A stretch of DNA of 64,000 bases from Arthrobacter sp. AFG20 (GCF_002892795.1 NZ_PJMC01000002.1:186001-250000), one strand, 5' to 3'; positions 51,099-60,639 are shown, counted from the first letter of the stretch. Notes: generated from the sequence alone by a model not told the origin. Translations and numbers: made by a program.

Positions 51099-51388
51099 AG
51101 AGTATTTCCGTTGCCACGGCTAGGAGAGGTGTTGTGGCTGTCTGGGTCTTTCATCCCGGGATCCAGGTGCTGCAAACCCGCGGTCTAGGAGAGCGACAGA
51201 GACGAATCGAACGTCGGGTCCAGGCTATCGACAAGCCGAATCCTGGCCAGCAGGCGGGCGGCCGGGCTGTGATCGTCTGCCGTCACGTTCCGGAGAAACG
51301 ACACGGACATCTAGGCGCTAATTGCAGGCGAATGCCTTGAAGACATGCATCATAGACCAAGCGATCACACTCGAAATGGAGAACCTCA

Positions 51389-52402
51389 ATGAGCACTTAT
51401 ACCGGCACTCTCGTCGACGGGGCGATCTCGATGAGCGCGTACGAGGAGCAGGTGTGGGACACGCTCAACGAGCATTGGGAGCGCCGCAACAATCGCCGTG
51501 GTCTGCCGAACTGGGCGAGCACCGCGCTCAATCGTACCGGTGAGGCTGCGGGAAACGCCGTCAGCCGGGTTGCGGACGCCGTTCCAGAGGTGGTCATGAA
51601 ACCGATCCGCCGCGCAGGCGACGTGGTCGCCAACAAAGCCGCGCGACCGGCCCTGGAAGGCGCGGCAGCGCTGCTCGAGCTGGTCAACGACTGGGCCATG
51701 GAGCTTAACGACCCGAAGACCGTCGAGAAGCTTGCCCGCAAGCAGGGTTTGGAATTCAACAGTTTCACCGATTTGCGGCAGCAGGACCTTAAGGTGTGCG
51801 ACCGATTGTTGAAGTTCAACACGCTTACGTGGCGGACCGCTGGGGCGCTCGAAGGTGGCGCCATGGGACTGTTGGCGACGGTCCCCGTCGCTGGTACTTT
51901 CGCCGCGATGACAGCGGACATCCTCGTCATACAGGTCCTGAGCACGTCAATCGCATCGCGCATCGCCTACTCCTACGGCTATGACGCGAAAGACCCCGAT
52001 GAGCAGATCTTCATCCAACGCCTAGTACGCCGATCCTTCATGGCGCAGGCGGCCAAAGCTGAGCCGTTGCGCGAGGCCGCCCGTGCGGCACACGCGATCA
52101 GGGGACGCGTCAGGTGGTCGGACAGGCTCCGTGCGGATCACCGTCTTCTCGCTGCCCTCGAAAAGTTGCTGCAACACCTAGGACCGGCAGGGGCCAGGGT
52201 CCCAGTTCAGAACGTCGCCAAGGTCGTGCCGTTCGTGGGTATCCTCATCGGTGCCGGCATGAATTCCGCGATCCTCGGCAATGTGGCCGCCGACGCTCAG
52301 CGGTACTGCCAGACCAGATTCCTCTGCGACAAGTATGGGCTTCCGCTGCCGGCCGCATTGACGACTGACCCGGAGGACGACCCCCAGAGTGATGCCACGT
52401 AA
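51389..52402 (+). CDS. EcsC family protein
   Basis: A 337-residue protein of the EcsC family. After an amphipathic N-terminal region (SAYEEQVWDTLNEHWERR and RTGEAAGNAVSRVADAVP), the core has GGAMGLLATVPVAGTFAAMTADILVIQ, then SYGYDAKDPDEQIFIQRLV and, near the C-terminus, VQNVAKVVPFVGILIGAGMNS. It holds two hydrophobic hairpins and is probably peripheral or monotopic at the membrane. EcsC is the third gene of the Bacillus ecs ABC-transporter operon; no ABC genes are near here. Confidence 0.82.
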   Translation: MSTYTGTLVDGAISMSAYEEQVWDTLNEHWERRNNRRGLPNWASTALNRTGEAAGNAVSRVADAVPEVVMKPIRRAGDVVANKAARPALEGAAALLELVNDWAMELNDPKTVEKLARKQGLEFNSFTDLRQQDLKVCDRLLKFNTLTWRTAGALEGGAMGLLATVPVAGTFAAMTADILVIQVLSTSIASRIAYSYGYDAKDPDEQIFIQRLVRRSFMAQAAKAEPLREAARAAHAIRGRVRWSDRLRADHRLLAALEKLLQHLGPAGARVPVQNVAKVVPFVGILIGAGMNSAILGNVAADAQRYCQTRFLCDKYGLPLPAALTTDPEDDPQSDAT

Positions 52403-52492
52403 GCGGTGACCGCTCGGTTTACGATGCAGCCTCTGCGCGGGCGGTCCGTCGAGCTGTTCTGACTGCCCAGCCGCGGTCGTGAGTGCCACCGG

Positions 52493-52548
52493 CCTGCGGC
52501 AGTTACAAAAAATGCATAGGGCTAACCGTCTTTTGTAACTGCCGCAGG
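52493..52548. repeat. Perfect 18-bp inverted repeat with 20-base spacer
   Basis: CCTGCGGCAGTTACAAAA (52493-52510) is exactly complementary to TTTTGTAACTGCCGCAGG (52531-52548). It starts 90 bases after the EcsC-family stop and ends 28 bases before the start of the zinc-ribbon gene. It could be a terminator, a leader hairpin or a recombination or mobile-element end. Confidence 0.75.
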
Positions 52549-52576
52549 TGTCACCACCCAGGGATACATTGCATCC

Positions 52577-52825
52577 ATGACTAACTACGTGAAGCCCGCA
52601 AAGAAGCGGGAGACTTTTCGCAGATGCCCTGTGTGCGGCCAGGAAGCGTGGCGGATTGCCTACGGCATGGTGGGGCCCGATGCCATGGCTGAGAGCTCGA
52701 AGACGGAGTTTGCCGGTTGCTGCCTGACCGAGGAAGTACGGATTTATCCAGCCACCGGCAAGGTTGAATCTGGGATACCGAGGTGGGCGTGTCAGAACCC
52801 GGAGTGCCGGCACCGCTGGTGGTGA
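52577..52825 (+). CDS. Small zinc-ribbon protein
   Basis: An 82-residue protein with CPVCGQEAW at residues 17-25 and CQNPECRHRWW at its end. These make two CxxC-type (CxxC and CxxxxC) pairs that would bind one zinc, and a GCC pair lies between. The N-terminus is basic. The family is not named; such proteins bind nucleic acid or partner proteins. The hairpin ahead of it may control it. Confidence 0.65.
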   Translation: MTNYVKPAKKRETFRRCPVCGQEAWRIAYGMVGPDAMAESSKTEFAGCCLTEEVRIYPATGKVESGIPRWACQNPECRHRWW

Positions 52826-52847
52826 CGGTAGACAGCGCGAATCTCGA

Positions 52848-53444
52848 TCAGGTAGCCGGGACCATCCAGAATCCCGCCATGGCAGTGTGGTCCGGGTCAG
52901 TGGCCGTTGGAGTGATTCGGACGGATACTGGACCTGGTCCAAGCCCCAGTTTCACGCGCTGTGTAGTTCCGCAGGCCAGAGCCGCTTCACGTGTTGTTGC
53001 TCCTCGTTGGTCGGGCTGCGAGATGGTTAGCGATGCTTTGTGCATGCCCACGCATTCAGCAGTGACTGTGTAGCTTCCCTTTGGTACTTCAGTCGCCGAC
53101 GCCCGAAGTCCGCCATCGCCCAGTCCGCCTGAGCCGCCCAAGACAAGACCGTCGGGCGGGAGGCCCAAACGCTTTTCCAGTTGCGCCTGGTTTCTTACTC
53201 TGACTCGGGCAAGAGTGGGGTCCTCCTTTGGCAGAGCCGGGGAGAACACGGCCGGAGTGTCAATAGGAGCCGGGCTTGCTATCGGCACGGGTGGGCGAGA
53301 TGACGGGGCGGCTACAGCTGAGGCGTCCGAGTGAGCCCGGCTGTCGTCTTGGTACTCGCAGGCACTTAGTGCGATTCCGCAACTGGCCAAAACCAGCGAG
53401 AGCGCAGTAGCTCGAGACCAGCGATTTCCCCCATGTGTTGTCAT
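52848..53444 (-). CDS. Lipoprotein of unknown function
   Basis: A 198-residue lipoprotein: a signal with SLVLASCGIALSAC, lipobox LSAC near residue 29, then a Ser/Ala/Pro linker. A beta-rich domain follows with GSYTVTAECVGMHKASLTI and AALACGTTQRVKLGLGPGPVSVRI, where the two Cys may form a disulfide. It resembles exported small domains common in Micrococcales. The start fits the n-region TTHGGNRWSRA. Confidence 0.7.
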   Translation of the reverse strand: MTTHGGNRWSRATALSLVLASCGIALSACEYQDDSRAHSDASAVAAPSSRPPVPIASPAPIDTPAVFSPALPKEDPTLARVRVRNQAQLEKRLGLPPDGLVLGGSGGLGDGGLRASATEVPKGSYTVTAECVGMHKASLTISQPDQRGATTREAALACGTTQRVKLGLGPGPVSVRITPTATDPDHTAMAGFWMVPAT

Positions 53445-53537
53445 GCGCCAACCCTATCGGCACGGACGACGGATTCGCCTTGCCGGAGGGAGTCCGACGC
53501 TGAAGGTGCACAACGGTAAGCAACAACATCGGTCAAG

Positions 53538-53981
53538 CTATTCCTTGCCGAGCAGCCTCTTCGCGTTTTCGTACTTAGCCGCAAGCCGGTGTCGAACTTC
53601 GGGTTCCAGACACGCCGTCCGCTCCGGATCGGTATTGTCTGCGATGTCAGCCAGTTTCACAGCCAAGGCAATGGGATTCTCGCGAATGGCCTCGTAGTAC
53701 CCGTTTCCCGTGTTGTCCTCGCTGCGGGTGAGCAGGACGACGGCGTCAATCACCTCCTTGCTGATCCCGGCAGCTGCAAGATTCTCCGCTGTGATGCCGC
53801 AGTCCTCAATAACGTCGTGCAGCCAGGCCGCCGCAATGTGCTGCGGGTCGTCCAGCCTGGCCGCGACCCGGCGAGGATGCTCGATGTACGGCACGCCGAT
53901 CTTGTCGGTTTGGAACCTGTGCGCGATGGTCGCGATTGCTTTCGCTGCCGCTACTTCGGGATCGTTGTCGTGATTCACCAA
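53538..53981 (-). CDS. HD-domain (RelA/SpoT hydrolase-like) small protein
   Basis: A 147-residue protein consisting of one HD domain: AAKAIATIAHRFQ (first His), IGVPYIEHPRRVAARL, HIAAAWLHDVIEDCG (the HD pair with the following E-D), and AVKLADIADNTDPER (last Asp). This is the pattern of Mesh1/SpoT-type manganese-dependent pyrophosphohydrolases that remove (p)ppGpp. Similar phosphohydrolase roles on other nucleotides are possible. Confidence 0.87.
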   Translation of the reverse strand: MVNHDNDPEVAAAKAIATIAHRFQTDKIGVPYIEHPRRVAARLDDPQHIAAAWLHDVIEDCGITAENLAAAGISKEVIDAVVLLTRSEDNTGNGYYEAIRENPIALAVKLADIADNTDPERTACLEPEVRHRLAAKYENAKRLLGKE

Positions 53982-54045
53982 CGGAACCGTCCTTTCCGGG
54001 CTCTTCGGCTCTTCTCGGTCAACAACGGCAGGCTATCAACGGGGC

Positions 54046-54100
54046 CTGACATTCAGAGGTCTCCGCACAACCGGATGAAAAATGTCAGTGGTGCCTCTGA
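54046..54100. promoter_or_regulatory. Interleaved inverted repeats upstream of the 54137 gene
   Basis: CTGACATT (54046-54053) pairs with AATGTCAG (54081-54088), and TCAGAGG (54053-54059) pairs with CCTCTGA (54094-54100). The order A-B-A'-B' makes the two stems either alternatives or an H-type pseudoknot in RNA. The set lies between the divergent HD gene and the gene at 54137. Confidence 0.4.
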
Positions 54101-54136
54101 CAATGAGGGCATCGGTTACAGATGAAAGGCGCCGAC

Positions 54137-54604
54137 ATGCTAGATACGATCACACTTCCCGAATCCTCACTGAAACTAAGGCTCGAACTTGAATACCACG
54201 AACTGTTGGAATGGAAAGCTCAGGTGGGTAAGTGGGACACGGGCTGGCACGACGTGGAGTCATCCTCCCATCTGGTTGGCCTCATCCAAGGGGTCTCCCA
54301 TGACGGCGACTGGCTGGTGGTGCAGACCAGGCACGTCGATGTGACGCACTACGGGAGGTACGCCCAGGCCATGAGCACGGGAAGCGGTTACCACGTAGAG
54401 GTTGCAATAGTCAGCGGTGGGGTCACCAATAACTGGCGCATCGGACTGGGACCTTTGGCAGATGAGGCGGGGAACGAGCCACATACAGGAGTCGCTCCGT
54501 CACAGAACCTGAGCCTGGCCGGGGCTTGCGAAGTGATGGTGTCCTGGCTGAACGGCCACGGGCTCCCGCTAGGCTACGGGGCGGCACTCCACGTTTACGG
54601 CTGA
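54137..54604 (+). CDS. Hypothetical cytoplasmic protein
   Basis: A 155-residue soluble protein. The first part is beta/alpha (SLKLRLELEYHELLEWKAQV), with a DVESSSHLVGLIQ segment; the centre contains GSGYHVEVAIVSGG; and a final helix (EVMVSWLNGHGLPLGYG) precedes the C-terminus. The ATG at 54137 has AAAGG seven bases upstream; the in-frame ATG at 54122 does not. No family is recognised. Confidence 0.6.
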   Translation: MLDTITLPESSLKLRLELEYHELLEWKAQVGKWDTGWHDVESSSHLVGLIQGVSHDGDWLVVQTRHVDVTHYGRYAQAMSTGSGYHVEVAIVSGGVTNNWRIGLGPLADEAGNEPHTGVAPSQNLSLAGACEVMVSWLNGHGLPLGYGAALHVYG

Positions 54605-54618
54605 GCCGGTGGGCGAGA

Positions 54619-54807
54619 ATGTGGAGTCGTGACGTTACGGTGGGCGACCTCCGGAAGTTCCACGAGGAGACGAAGGATAAGCCTTACCTATCGACCCTTG
54701 ACTGGATCGCGACCGGGGCCTTCGTGGACCGGGGGCAGCCTGATGACACGCCGCTGTTCCCCCGGTCCGCGGCCGTCAAGCCCACGAAGGAAGCCGGCGC
54801 CGAGTGA
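54619..54807 (+). CDS. Small hypothetical protein
   Basis: A 62-residue frame with amphipathic helices (VGDLRKFHEETKDKPYLSTL and WIATGAFVDRG) and an Ala/Lys-rich end. It begins 14 bases after the preceding stop, so it may be cotranscribed with it. A GTG at 54640 is an alternative start. It ends eight bases before the convergent addA-like stop. Similarity to known families cannot be judged by eye. Confidence 0.5.
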   Translation: MWSRDVTVGDLRKFHEETKDKPYLSTLDWIATGAFVDRGQPDDTPLFPRSAAVKPTKEAGAE

Positions 54808-54814
54808 TCTTCTC

Positions 54815-57800
54815 CTACCTAGAGGTCCCGGCTACTACAGGCTCAATCTCATAGACCTGTCCTAGGGCGGGAAAGTGGATCAGAGTGCGCAGTACCGGCT
54901 TGCCCGTAGCAGCAAGGACAGCATCCCCGTACGCGGACATCTGGCCTAGGTACTTCTCTTTCACATGGCCTTCGGGATCATTGCCGGGGTAGGTCTTGTG
55001 GTCGACGAGTACGAATCCGTCGGGCCCCTCCAGCAAAAGGTCGATCCAGCCTTCCATGACCTGGTTGTTCGGTCGCCAGCCGATGGCTGCTTCCCGGTGC
55101 CGCGCCCAGCCAGGGAACTCCACGTCCAGATAGGACTCGAATCTTTCCCCGGCGGTGAGCAGCAGGGAAGAATCGATCGTGCTTTCCACCTGCCATCGTG
55201 CAACTATCCGCTCTGCAAGGTCCCGCTGTTGGGCGGCGTCGAGCACCGAGAACTCGGTCCCGAGGTAAGCGTGCACGGCACTGCCGACTGCACCCCAATC
55301 GTCGGATCCGTGCTCTGCAAGCCGGGAACCGAGCTCGGCCACTGCCCTGACAGAGGCTTCGTGTCCGGCAGACTCCAGCGACGAAGCAGCAAACCGCGCC
55401 GGAGCGAACACAACGCCCGACGGTTCGGCCGGCACGTCGGAGAACCTGGGCGTCCAGTCCGCCGGCGCGTGTTCCGCGTCTGCGGGTTCCAACTCTTCCA
55501 CTCGCGCTGGCAGTTGCAATCCGTCGGCGACACGGATGGCACCGTCTGAGGTGTCGTCGGCGCCCGGCTTCCATCCCAGCAGGGAGGGAATGCCAAGGTT
55601 GTTAAGCAGCTCCGGCGCAGGCTTCTTACCTGTCAGGACGGTTGTTTCGACGGCGCGGGTCATGCCGACGTACATGAGCCGGGCCATGTTGCGGCGCTCG
55701 CGTTCCTCGGCCCGGAGTGCCACGTCGCTCGTCGTTCCCCGGACATCCAGCTGGGACCCGCCATAGGGGAAGGGACTAGGCCAGAATCGGATCCAGCGGC
55801 CGGCCAAAGGTTGCGCCAGGTCGAAGCTGCCGTCCTGTTCCACTGCCGCGCCGAATGCGGCGAAGCGCAGGTCCTTGTCGAGCCCCTCCAGCACCACCGC
55901 CGGCCATTCGAGTCCCTTTGCTTGGTGGTACGTCAGGACGTTAACTACGTCAGTACCGGCGTTGTCCGCGGATCGTTGCTCCTCCGAACCGAAGAATGTG
56001 AGGAAGCCGCGCAGGGTTGCGGGTGAGCGCAACGCGAGGCAGCGCTCGTAGTACGTCTTGATGACACCGCGGACGGCGTCTAGGTTCCTCAGCCGGGTGG
56101 CGGGGGAGGACCAGCCAGCAATCAGCAGGGGCAGCCCGAGCGCACCGACCACGGCTTCGAAGACCTCCGTGGGCGTAGCCGCTGCCGTCCGGGCACGAAG
56201 AGCATCTAGGGCTTTGAATACTGGGTCCGAATTCCACTTTTCGAGTACCGGGGCAGGGTCGGCGGCTGACAGCAGCTCCTGCTGCCAAGTTGAGTGAGAG
56301 GAGTGGCCGGGGCGCATGGCGACGATCTCGGCCAGTGCGACAGTGTCGTATCCATCCGCGACGAACGCCATTCCGGCGCGCGCCAGTTGCACCTCCCGGG
56401 CGTCCGAGAGCTTGCGTGGATTGCGGCTCGCACGGATGCCCAGGGCATGGAGGGCAGCGGACAGCGATTCGACGTCGGCGTTTGACCGGGCCAGCACCGC
56501 CACGTCGCCGGGACTGAGCTCTGGCCGTCGGGCCAACAGGGCGGCCACACCGGCCGCAGTTGCCTTCAGCCGCTCACCGTCGTTGGATTGCGGCCGGGTC
56601 CAGGCTTCGAGCGTGCCGGGGGACCAATCAGAATGCGCATCCGGAAGCTTGAGGTGGACGGTATCGGCCGGCATCCCGTGCTGCTCGAAGACGGACTCGA
56701 ATACGGCGTTGCTCAGGTCAACGACCGCCTGATGTGAACGCCAAGTATGGGAGAGCTGCTCCCGGCGGCTCACCTTGTTCACCACAGCCTCCATGAGCTC
56801 GGGGTCGGTGCCCCGGAACTCGTAGATGGCCTGCTTGGGGTCGCCCACCCACACAGCCTCCTTCGCCAGTCGGCTGAGCTGCAGGAAGAGTTCAAGCTGA
56901 AGAGGGCTGGTGTCCTGGAACTCGTCCACGACGAGAAAGCGGATCCGCCCCGGGAAGGAACGGCGGAAGGCCTCGTTATTCCGGGCGAGGTCCAGGACCA
57001 GGGTCTCCTGGTCCACGAAGTCCATGAGGCCGTGTAGGCGCTTGAACTCTGAATAGGCAGTCAGACACTGCTCGGCGCAGGTGAACAGGAGCCGGATGTA
57101 CTGCTCGAGGTCGTCATGGAAGGCAGGGTTCGAGAGCAGGCCTCCCTTGATGGCGCCCGTAACCGGAGCGAAAAGGCTCTTGACGGCGGCTGGGGCTGCG
57201 GAGCCCACCACTCCGCGCCACGTCTCCCACGGGATGTCTTCCACTGCGCCCATAGTGCCAATCTTGTGGAGGATCTTCGGCACGTGCTCGGTAAAGGTGG
57301 CAGAGCCGGTATCCACCTTTTTGCCGGCCTGAGTCTTGCCGTCCCGGGCCATGGCCTCGAGTTCGGTCACGGTGTCGCGAAGAGCAGACAGCCACTGAGC
57401 CCGGTCATCCGTACCCTCCGCGTCGAGTAGCTCACGCAAACCGGACCAGGACCGGTCGGCGCAGACGGCCAGCTGCTCCGCTCCCAGCAGGTTCGTGCGG
57501 GCGGCGCCCACGATGGCTCGCACAGTTTCCTGCCAGGTTTTCGCGTCCAGGGCTCCGTTGCCGTCGGTTCCCATGCGCCGTGCGATGGGAAGGATCCCTG
57601 GAGCGTGTTCGGCCAGCACTTCATCCGTGGCGAGGTGGAAGATGCTGGCGAGTTGCTCCTCGCCAATCACCTCTAGGGCAGGAGACAGGCCGGCGTCGAT
57701 GGCGTGCTCCTGCAGCAGCTGGCCGCACACGCTGTTGACCGTGCCGATGAGGCTCGCTGGCAGCTGCTGGGAGGCGAGCCGCAGCGCGGCGGAGGAATCG

Positions 57801-58009
57801 GCGTCGTCGGTCTGGTCCGCCTGCTCAAGGAGACGGGCTGCGATCCGTTCGCGCAGTTCGCCGGCGGCCTTCTTGGTGAAGGTGGTGGCCATGACGGCTC
57901 CCGCCGGCAGCCCCGCGGAAATTTGATCCACAATCTTGCCCGTAAGGGTGAAGGTCTTTCCGGTGCCGGCGCTCGCCGACACCATGGTGACGTTGTCCAG
58001 CAGGTTCAT
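54815..58009 (-). CDS. AddA-like UvrD/Rep helicase-nuclease
   Basis: This 1064-residue enzyme has a superfamily 1A helicase core and a C-terminal PD-(D/E)xK nuclease. Walker A is SASAGTGKTF at 11-20, motif Ia ATTFTKKAAGELRERI, and Walker B VVDEFQDTSPLQLE at 360-373. Motif III is GDPKQAIYEFRG at 389-400 and motif V LTYHQAKGLEWPAVVLEG. At the end, GWIDLLLEGPDGFVLVDHK gives Asp990, Asp1003 and Lys1005 as the nuclease site. AddA translocates 3 to 5-prime and cuts one strand while the partner AddB cuts the other. The gene overlaps the AddB-like gene by four bases. It is not the AdnAB pair usual in actinobacteria, because the partner has no Walker A. Confidence 0.88.
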   Translation of the reverse strand: MNLLDNVTMVSASAGTGKTFTLTGKIVDQISAGLPAGAVMATTFTKKAAGELRERIAARLLEQADQTDDADSSAALRLASQQLPASLIGTVNSVCGQLLQEHAIDAGLSPALEVIGEEQLASIFHLATDEVLAEHAPGILPIARRMGTDGNGALDAKTWQETVRAIVGAARTNLLGAEQLAVCADRSWSGLRELLDAEGTDDRAQWLSALRDTVTELEAMARDGKTQAGKKVDTGSATFTEHVPKILHKIGTMGAVEDIPWETWRGVVGSAAPAAVKSLFAPVTGAIKGGLLSNPAFHDDLEQYIRLLFTCAEQCLTAYSEFKRLHGLMDFVDQETLVLDLARNNEAFRRSFPGRIRFLVVDEFQDTSPLQLELFLQLSRLAKEAVWVGDPKQAIYEFRGTDPELMEAVVNKVSRREQLSHTWRSHQAVVDLSNAVFESVFEQHGMPADTVHLKLPDAHSDWSPGTLEAWTRPQSNDGERLKATAAGVAALLARRPELSPGDVAVLARSNADVESLSAALHALGIRASRNPRKLSDAREVQLARAGMAFVADGYDTVALAEIVAMRPGHSSHSTWQQELLSAADPAPVLEKWNSDPVFKALDALRARTAAATPTEVFEAVVGALGLPLLIAGWSSPATRLRNLDAVRGVIKTYYERCLALRSPATLRGFLTFFGSEEQRSADNAGTDVVNVLTYHQAKGLEWPAVVLEGLDKDLRFAAFGAAVEQDGSFDLAQPLAGRWIRFWPSPFPYGGSQLDVRGTTSDVALRAEERERRNMARLMYVGMTRAVETTVLTGKKPAPELLNNLGIPSLLGWKPGADDTSDGAIRVADGLQLPARVEELEPADAEHAPADWTPRFSDVPAEPSGVVFAPARFAASSLESAGHEASVRAVAELGSRLAEHGSDDWGAVGSAVHAYLGTEFSVLDAAQQRDLAERIVARWQVESTIDSSLLLTAGERFESYLDVEFPGWARHREAAIGWRPNNQVMEGWIDLLLEGPDGFVLVDHKTYPGNDPEGHVKEKYLGQMSAYGDAVLAATGKPVLRTLIHFPALGQVYEIEPVVAGTSR

Positions 58010-60639
58010 GAGTAGTCCCCCTTGAGTCCACAGAGCGTGCCGAAGTCGCAGTACTTGCAGTTCGGCTTCATGTGCAGGCGGCCGCTGGCTTCCGCGATTG
58101 CGTCAGCGCCGGGTTCGCCCTTGGCCACGGCGTTGGCTGCCGGCTCTGTTGCCGTTATCCGTCCGGCGAGCACCTCCTCGACGGTGAACTCAACCGCCCG
58201 AACGGCCTGCTGCCACAACTGTGACGGATCCTGGCTGGTCTGGATTGCTGAACCGAATTCCGGGTGGGTTGAGGCGAAGCTGCCCTGCTTGAGCATGTAG
58301 TAGGCAGTCGGAGCATCCGGCGGGAGTTCACTGGGGCTGAGTGCCCACTGGTACAGCGCCAGCTGCAGGGCCTCGCCACGTTGGACTTCCTCGCGGCGGT
58401 ACTTGTCGCTGTTGGTCCACTTGAGGTCGACGACGGCGGTGCGGCCGGCCGCGTCGATGCCCACCGCATCGGCGCGGCCCTTCACTTCGACCGTGTAGCT
58501 GTTTCCGCCGGCCGTGAAGTGCAGGTCCTTCACGAACTCCTTCTCCATCTCCTGCAGCACGACGCCGCCGTGCTGCAGCTGCTCAAAGAAGGTCATGACG
58601 GTTGTTTCGATCGTGGCCCGCACGCCTGCAAGGCGGCTCTTCTGGCCGGGCAGGAGCAGCTCCGAGGCGAGTTGAGGGAGTAGACGTTCGACGGCGGCCC
58701 TTACTTCTTCCCGTTCGGGAACCGCCCGGTGTTCCGCCCGAAGTTGCTGCTGGAGCACCTCCACTACTTTGTGGGCAAAGAGCCCGAGCATCTGGTTGTC
58801 CGACGGGACGCTGGCAGCAGCGGGAACAGTGAGGTGCGATTTGTGCTTGAGCACCCATGCCAGAGAGCAACCGAGAAGCGTGGACAGCTGAGTGAAGGAG
58901 AGGCGTTCCGGGACGAGGGCGGCGTTCGGGCCCACCTGGTGGACGGGGCGCGGAGCAACCGGGCGGTGCTGGGGGACAGCAGCGAGCTGCATTTGGCGGC
59001 CTGCGAGGGACCAGCGGCCGGTGTCATCAGCCAGCGAGTCGGGCCTGCACGTGAGCGCAGAGAGACGGTCGGATAGCGACTCATCCGCTCGGCTCGGCTG
59101 CGCAGCGGTGAGAGCCTCCAGCAGTGGATCGCCTTCCACCCGCTCACCGTCGCGCTGCTCGATCTGGACGAGGAGCAGGTTCCTGGTCCGGCTGGTTGCA
59201 GCTAGGGTCTGGCTGACCTCGAGGGCGCTGAGTTCTTCTGGCGTTGGCAGGTGAACACCCACCCGGGACAAGGCCTCGACGTCGTGGGTGTCCCAGCGGC
59301 GCACAGAGGGTGTGCGGCTGCTCTGGAAACCCCACCACAACACCTGGTCAACATCGTCGGCCAGCTCGGCCAAGTGCCCGAGGCGCAGCCAGGGCCCGGC
59401 TTCTGCGGTCACGAGCGCGCCCGAGGATGGGGTGATCACCGATGCGATGATGCGGCGAAGATCCCGGCGTGAAACGCGAGGAAGCGGCGTCACCAATGCC
59501 AGGATCCGCTGCAGCAGGGACGCGGTGGCCTTGGCGGCGTCGTCTTTTGAGGCGCGGGCACGCAGTCGCCCGGCGAGCCATTCTGCTCGTTCAGCAAGCT
59601 GAGTGCCGCTTACGTTCTCGTCTTCGACGAGCACATCGGTGCAAAAGAGCCTGCTCAGTGTGGCGGCGAGTTCGGAACCGAGCTGGGGGTCCGCGGCGAT
59701 GGCGGAGATTGCCGCCGTCCACGCATCGCCCCCGGTGCCAGGCTCTTGCTTCAGCGCATTAAGGAGGTGGCGTGCCGCGTCACGCCGCACGGGCGAGCCG
59801 GGCAGGGTGAGGAGCTCCGCGAGGAGCTGTACGTTCGGCGGCGACCAGATGACCTCGAAGAAGAGCGGAATTAGCTGGTCCTGGGGACGCCAGATGGACG
59901 GGGTACCGGTGCCGATGGCAGGCAGGCCGTGTCCAGCCAGGTAGTGGTCCAGGAGGGCAGTGCTGTCTGAGGCGACCACGGCGGTGCTTCGATTGTCTCC
60001 CGCAGCGAGCCAGCGGGCGCTGTTTTCGGCGGCTTCCCACTCTGTTTCCGCGGTGAGAACTGTCAGACGTGGCGCACGGCCTGTGGGCACCGCTTCGCTG
60101 ACTTGGACTCCGCGGTTCCGGAGCTTTCCGATGATGACCCGCCAGATCTGCGGGAAGCTGCCTTCGGGATGCTGTAGTACCAGATGGTCGATGCCAAGCG
60201 GCAGGGGCGAGTCGAGCGCCGTCACCAGTTCGGCAATGTCATCGGCCAAGGAGGGCGCCAACCGCCCGGGTGCCTTTTCCGCTGCCGCCAGCGTCTGCAG
60301 CAGCGGCGACGGTTCTGGCACGCCCGGCTGCCACTCGGGGAGCGTGCCGTCCCAGCCGTTGGCGACTGCGTCATCGCGGGCGGCGAGCAGCTCCTGAGCT
60401 GTCGACCAGGGATCCACCTCGAATGACTTGTGGAACCACGCATCGGTGGAGTCGACCTTCCGAAGGCCTTCCAGATACTGGCTGACGCGCTCAGCATGGC
60501 CAGTATCTGGGCGAGTGATGCCCAGCCGGGTCTGCAGCAGCGCCGTAAAGTTCTTGCGTCCCACGCGGATGCGGTTGAGGCCTGGCTGGGTGTACGCCCA
60601 CGGCGCACGGTCCAGGTGCCACGCGAACTCGATCTTCAT
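58006..60639 (-). CDS. AddB-like Fe-S nuclease subunit
   Basis: This 877-residue protein pairs with the AddA-like gene. Its N-terminal two thirds look like an SF1 helicase fold without Walker motifs, as in AddB. The C-terminal nuclease has GRADAVGIDAAGRTAVVDLKW (Asp, Asp-x-Lys, in parts), followed by an ALQLALYQWAL helix. The Cys in TLLGCSLAW and the end-cluster CKYCDFGTLC (residues 861, 864, 870) are the four ligands of an iron-staple 4Fe-4S cluster known from AddB and related nucleases. The ATG at 60639 has GGGGGATTA upstream; an earlier codon gives only five more residues. It is 179 bases from mcrC. Confidence 0.85.
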   Translation of the reverse strand: MKIEFAWHLDRAPWAYTQPGLNRIRVGRKNFTALLQTRLGITRPDTGHAERVSQYLEGLRKVDSTDAWFHKSFEVDPWSTAQELLAARDDAVANGWDGTLPEWQPGVPEPSPLLQTLAAAEKAPGRLAPSLADDIAELVTALDSPLPLGIDHLVLQHPEGSFPQIWRVIIGKLRNRGVQVSEAVPTGRAPRLTVLTAETEWEAAENSARWLAAGDNRSTAVVASDSTALLDHYLAGHGLPAIGTGTPSIWRPQDQLIPLFFEVIWSPPNVQLLAELLTLPGSPVRRDAARHLLNALKQEPGTGGDAWTAAISAIAADPQLGSELAATLSRLFCTDVLVEDENVSGTQLAERAEWLAGRLRARASKDDAAKATASLLQRILALVTPLPRVSRRDLRRIIASVITPSSGALVTAEAGPWLRLGHLAELADDVDQVLWWGFQSSRTPSVRRWDTHDVEALSRVGVHLPTPEELSALEVSQTLAATSRTRNLLLVQIEQRDGERVEGDPLLEALTAAQPSRADESLSDRLSALTCRPDSLADDTGRWSLAGRQMQLAAVPQHRPVAPRPVHQVGPNAALVPERLSFTQLSTLLGCSLAWVLKHKSHLTVPAAASVPSDNQMLGLFAHKVVEVLQQQLRAEHRAVPEREEVRAAVERLLPQLASELLLPGQKSRLAGVRATIETTVMTFFEQLQHGGVVLQEMEKEFVKDLHFTAGGNSYTVEVKGRADAVGIDAAGRTAVVDLKWTNSDKYRREEVQRGEALQLALYQWALSPSELPPDAPTAYYMLKQGSFASTHPEFGSAIQTSQDPSQLWQQAVRAVEFTVEEVLAGRITATEPAANAVAKGEPGADAIAEASGRLHMKPNCKYCDFGTLCGLKGDYS

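Noticed and set aside
51095..51340. Plus-strand frame of 81 codons before the EcsC-family gene
   Set aside because: No ribosome site, Arg/Gln-rich composition and no similarity that I can recognise; an opposite-strand frame of equal quality exists.
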